64,000 nucleotides of DNA from Ga0077555 sp046154645 (lineage in GTDB: Bacteria; Pseudomonadota; Alphaproteobacteria; Rhizobiales; Hyphomicrobiaceae). The position numbers and the translations under genes were made by a program. Under the pieces are notes generated by a model. The model was given only the letters and a program-made list of their open reading frames with translations, did no database searches and was not told the origin of the DNA. Below are positions 62,174-64,000 of the stretch, one piece after another (the first letter of the stretch is position 1; each line of letters begins with the position of its first letter). The stretch is from positions 1 through 64,000 of the forward strand of contig JBJXDZ010000110.1 in NCBI GenBank assembly GCA_046154645.1, written 5' to 3'.

Positions 62174-63148
62174 ATGGCTCATGCAATTCGTGTCCACAAA
62201 GTCGGAGGGCCCGAGGCCCTGACATTCGAGTCGGTCGAGGTCGGCGCTCCCGGTCAAGGCCAAGTCAAGCTGAAGCAGCATGCCATCGGTGTGAACTACA
62301 TCGACGTCTATCTGCGCACCGGTCTCTATCCCCAGCCGTCCAGCCCGTTTGTTCCGGGCATGGAAGGCGCGGGCGAGGTGCTGGCCGTCGGCCCGGGCGT
62401 CACCGACCTCAAAGTGGGCGATCGCGTTGCCTATGCCGGGCCTGCTGGTGGCTATGCAACAGAGCGCCTCATTCCTGCAGACCGCGTTGTCAAGATGCCG
62501 GACGGCATCGACTACAAGACTGCTGCGGCCATGATGCTGCAGGGCATGACTGTGCGCTACCTGATCCGCAAGACCTATAAGGTCGGCCCCGGTACGACCA
62601 TGCTGTGGCACGCTGCGGCCGGCGGCGTCGGTCTGATTGCCTGCCAATGGGTCAAGCATCTTGGTGGCACGCTCATCGGCACGGCTGGTGGACCCGAGAA
62701 GTGCAAGCTGGCGCTCAGCAATGGCGCAGCGCACTGCATCGACTACACCAAGGAAAAGTTCGTCGAGCGGGTCAAGGAGATCACCGGCGGCAAGCTGTGC
62801 GATGTCGTCTATGACTCGATTGGCAAGGACACGTTCCCGGCCTCGCTCGACTGCCTGAAGCCGCTCGGCTTGTTCGTGACCTTCGGCAATGCGTCGGGCC
62901 CGATTGAGGCGTTCAATCCGGGCATACTGGCCGCCAAGGGCTCGCTTTATGTTACGCGCCCCTCGCTGGCTGCCTACACGGCCAGCCGCGCCGACCTTGT
63001 CGAGACGGCCAACGACCTCTTCGACGTGGTCAAGAAGGGGGTCGTCAAGATCCAGGTCAACCACACCTACGCCTTGAAGGACGCTGCCCAGGCCCACAAG
63101 GACCTGGAAGCCCGCAAGACCACGGGCTCCATCGTGCTCACGCCCTGA
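62174..63148 (+). CDS. NADPH:quinone oxidoreductase (zeta-crystallin type)
   Basis: The protein is 324 aa. A zinc-free medium-chain reductase: N-terminal GroES-like part with GVNYIDVYLRTGLYPQP, and NADPH-binding AAAGGVGLIACQWVKHLGGT. It reduces quinones or alkenals with NADPH. The ATG at 62174 begins the conserved fold. AGGAGA lies about 11 bases upstream. It is followed by a hairpin and then ccmC. Confidence 0.93.
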   Translation: MAHAIRVHKVGGPEALTFESVEVGAPGQGQVKLKQHAIGVNYIDVYLRTGLYPQPSSPFVPGMEGAGEVLAVGPGVTDLKVGDRVAYAGPAGGYATERLIPADRVVKMPDGIDYKTAAAMMLQGMTVRYLIRKTYKVGPGTTMLWHAAAGGVGLIACQWVKHLGGTLIGTAGGPEKCKLALSNGAAHCIDYTKEKFVERVKEITGGKLCDVVYDSIGKDTFPASLDCLKPLGLFVTFGNASGPIEAFNPGILAAKGSLYVTRPSLAAYTASRADLVETANDLFDVVKKGVVKIQVNHTYALKDAAQAHKDLEARKTTGSIVLTP

Positions 63149-63173
63149 TCACGGGCATGAGCCTGCACGCGCA

Positions 63174-63206
63174 CGAGGCCCGCTCCGCTTGCCGGGGTGG
63201 GCCTCG
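63174..63206 (+). terminator. Candidate terminator hairpin after the quinone oxidoreductase
   Basis: CGAGGCCC (63174-63181) pairs perfectly with GGGCCTCG (63199-63206), with a GC-rich 17-base loop that can fold further. ATTGTGT follows. It lies 26 bases after the oxidoreductase stop and would insulate ccmC. Confidence 0.45.
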
Positions 63207-63331
63207 ATTGTGTCGGGCAGATTTGCCGGGTTGACCTGCCTGCCGTCAATCTTTGCACGCGCCACCGCCATCATGTAGCCATCGCGACCAGCGACAGGGC
63301 GTCTGTTGCCAGGCGGTCATCGCGGCCTTAC

Positions 63332-64000
63332 ATGCAAAGCATGCCCACACTCACCCAGAAACTTGCCAATCCAACCCGGTTCCTGTCGCTGTCGACGGCG
63401 CTGCTGCCATGGGTCGCCGGTGTCGCAGCGGCGATGATTGCTTGGGGGCTGCTGCTGAGCTTTCGTGCCCCGCCCGATTACCAGCAACTTGAGACGGTCA
63501 AGATCATGTTCATCCACGTGCCCTGCGCGTGGCTCTCGATGATGGTTTACACCCTGATTGCCCTCTCGAGCTTCGGATACCTGGTTTTTCGTCACCCGCT
63601 CGCCGATGTCTCAGCACGCGCTGCTGCCCCCGTGGGCGCGGCGTTTACGTTACTGACACTGATCACGGGCTCGCTTTGGGGCAAGCCCATGTGGGGCACC
63701 TTCTGGGCCTGGGATGCGCGCATGACGTCGGTGCTGATCCTGTTTTTCTTGTACCTGGGTCTGATCGCGCTCCGTTCCTCCATTGATGACGAGGCCGAGG
63801 CTGCCACCTTGACGGCGATCCTGGCCCTGGTCGGTGTCGCCATTCTCCCAATCATCAAGTTCTCGGTTGATTGGTGGTACACGCTGCACCAGCCATCGAC
63901 CGGCTTCACCTCGACGGTCGACCCGAGCTTTCGCTGGCCGCTGCTGGTAATGGCCGTTGGCTTCACCTTGCTGTTCGCCGCCCTGCACATGAAGGCCATG
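63332..64000 (+). CDS. ccmC: Haem exporter protein CcmC, 5' part (cut by window end)
   Basis: An open frame from ATG 63332 (or ATG 63341) runs 223 codons without a stop to the window edge. It has the family's hydrophobic segments and the tryptophan-rich haem-handling motif WGTFWAWDARMTS, with FIHVPCAWLSM before it. CcmC is an inner-membrane protein that hands haem to CcmE in cytochrome c maturation. Full-length CcmC is about 240-260 aa, so only a short end is missing. ccmA and ccmB, usually upstream, are not here; the downstream ccm genes may follow outside the window. Confidence 0.93.
   Translation, partial: MQSMPTLTQKLANPTRFLSLSTALLPWVAGVAAAMIAWGLLLSFRAPPDYQQLETVKIMFIHVPCAWLSMMVYTLIALSSFGYLVFRHPLADVSARAAAPVGAAFTLLTLITGSLWGKPMWGTFWAWDARMTSVLILFFLYLGLIALRSSIDDEAEAATLTAILALVGVAILPIIKFSVDWWYTLHQPSTGFTSTVDPSFRWPLLVMAVGFTLLFAALHMKAM

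Overview
The window looks like chromosome of a high-GC alphaproteobacterium, most likely a member of the Hyphomicrobiales (Rhizobiales). This is inferred from gene content and order: yebC near ruvC, mutY followed by a DciA-like gene and a DsbA gene, a box-type benzoyl-CoA pathway with a BoxR-type regulator, and several catabolic ABC-transporter operons. No taxonomic marker search could be run.

Layout. (1) 1-3867 is an accessory patch. A complete IS21-family element (about 681-2795) sits inside a minus-strand gene of unknown function. The 5' part of that gene is intact and its 3' part is decayed. An AT-rich, nearly gene-free stretch follows. (2) 3868-20133 is an aromatic-acid module on the minus strand: boxC, a TfoX-C-like gene, boxB, a DUF4160/DUF2442 pair, boxA, a Rieske oxygenase, then livG, an acyl-CoA ligase, livH, livM, a substrate-binding protein and livF. 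boxR is divergent and panB lies on the opposite strand inside the block. Uptake, CoA activation and epoxidation/cleavage of benzoyl-CoA can be linked here. No typical benzoate-CoA ligase, boxD aldehyde dehydrogenase or thiolase gene is in view. (3) 20197-38551 is mostly housekeeping: topA, a tRNA with anticodon CAT, yebC, ruvC, a metallophosphoesterase, a FAD oxidase, a Bug-type binding protein, an L,D-transpeptidase, a polyprenyl synthase, mutY, a DciA-like protein and two tandem DsbA-like proteins. A lower-GC methyltransferase lies between members of a palindromic intergenic repeat family. (4) 38753-57350 is a second catabolic block: an M81 metallopeptidase, a complete Dpp/Opp-type ABC importer, an Asp/Glu/hydantoin racemase-family protein, an M28 peptidase, hydantoinase/oxoprolinase HyuB and HyuA, an enoyl-CoA hydratase, LeuC, a fumarase/PurB-superfamily lyase and a 2-hydroxyacid dehydrogenase. 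It reads as uptake and hydrolysis of a cyclic amide or modified peptide, with the products sent into acyl-CoA and hydroxyacid metabolism. The substrate is unknown. (5) 57521-64000 carries a DUF805 protein, a histone-H1-like basic protein, a cytochrome P450, two tandem DedA proteins, a small lipoprotein, a quinone oxidoreductase and the 5' part of ccmC, which runs off the window.

The best leads are: the proteins embedded in the box cluster (a TfoX-C-like protein translationally coupled to boxB, the DUF4160/DUF2442 pair, the Rieske oxygenase and panB); a repeated TGCA-centred motif lying over candidate -10 elements in the boxC-boxR intergenic region; and the cyclic-amide/peptide block. Starts were chosen by Shine-Dalgarno spacing and family length. 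Functions come from motif recognition by eye, not from database searches.
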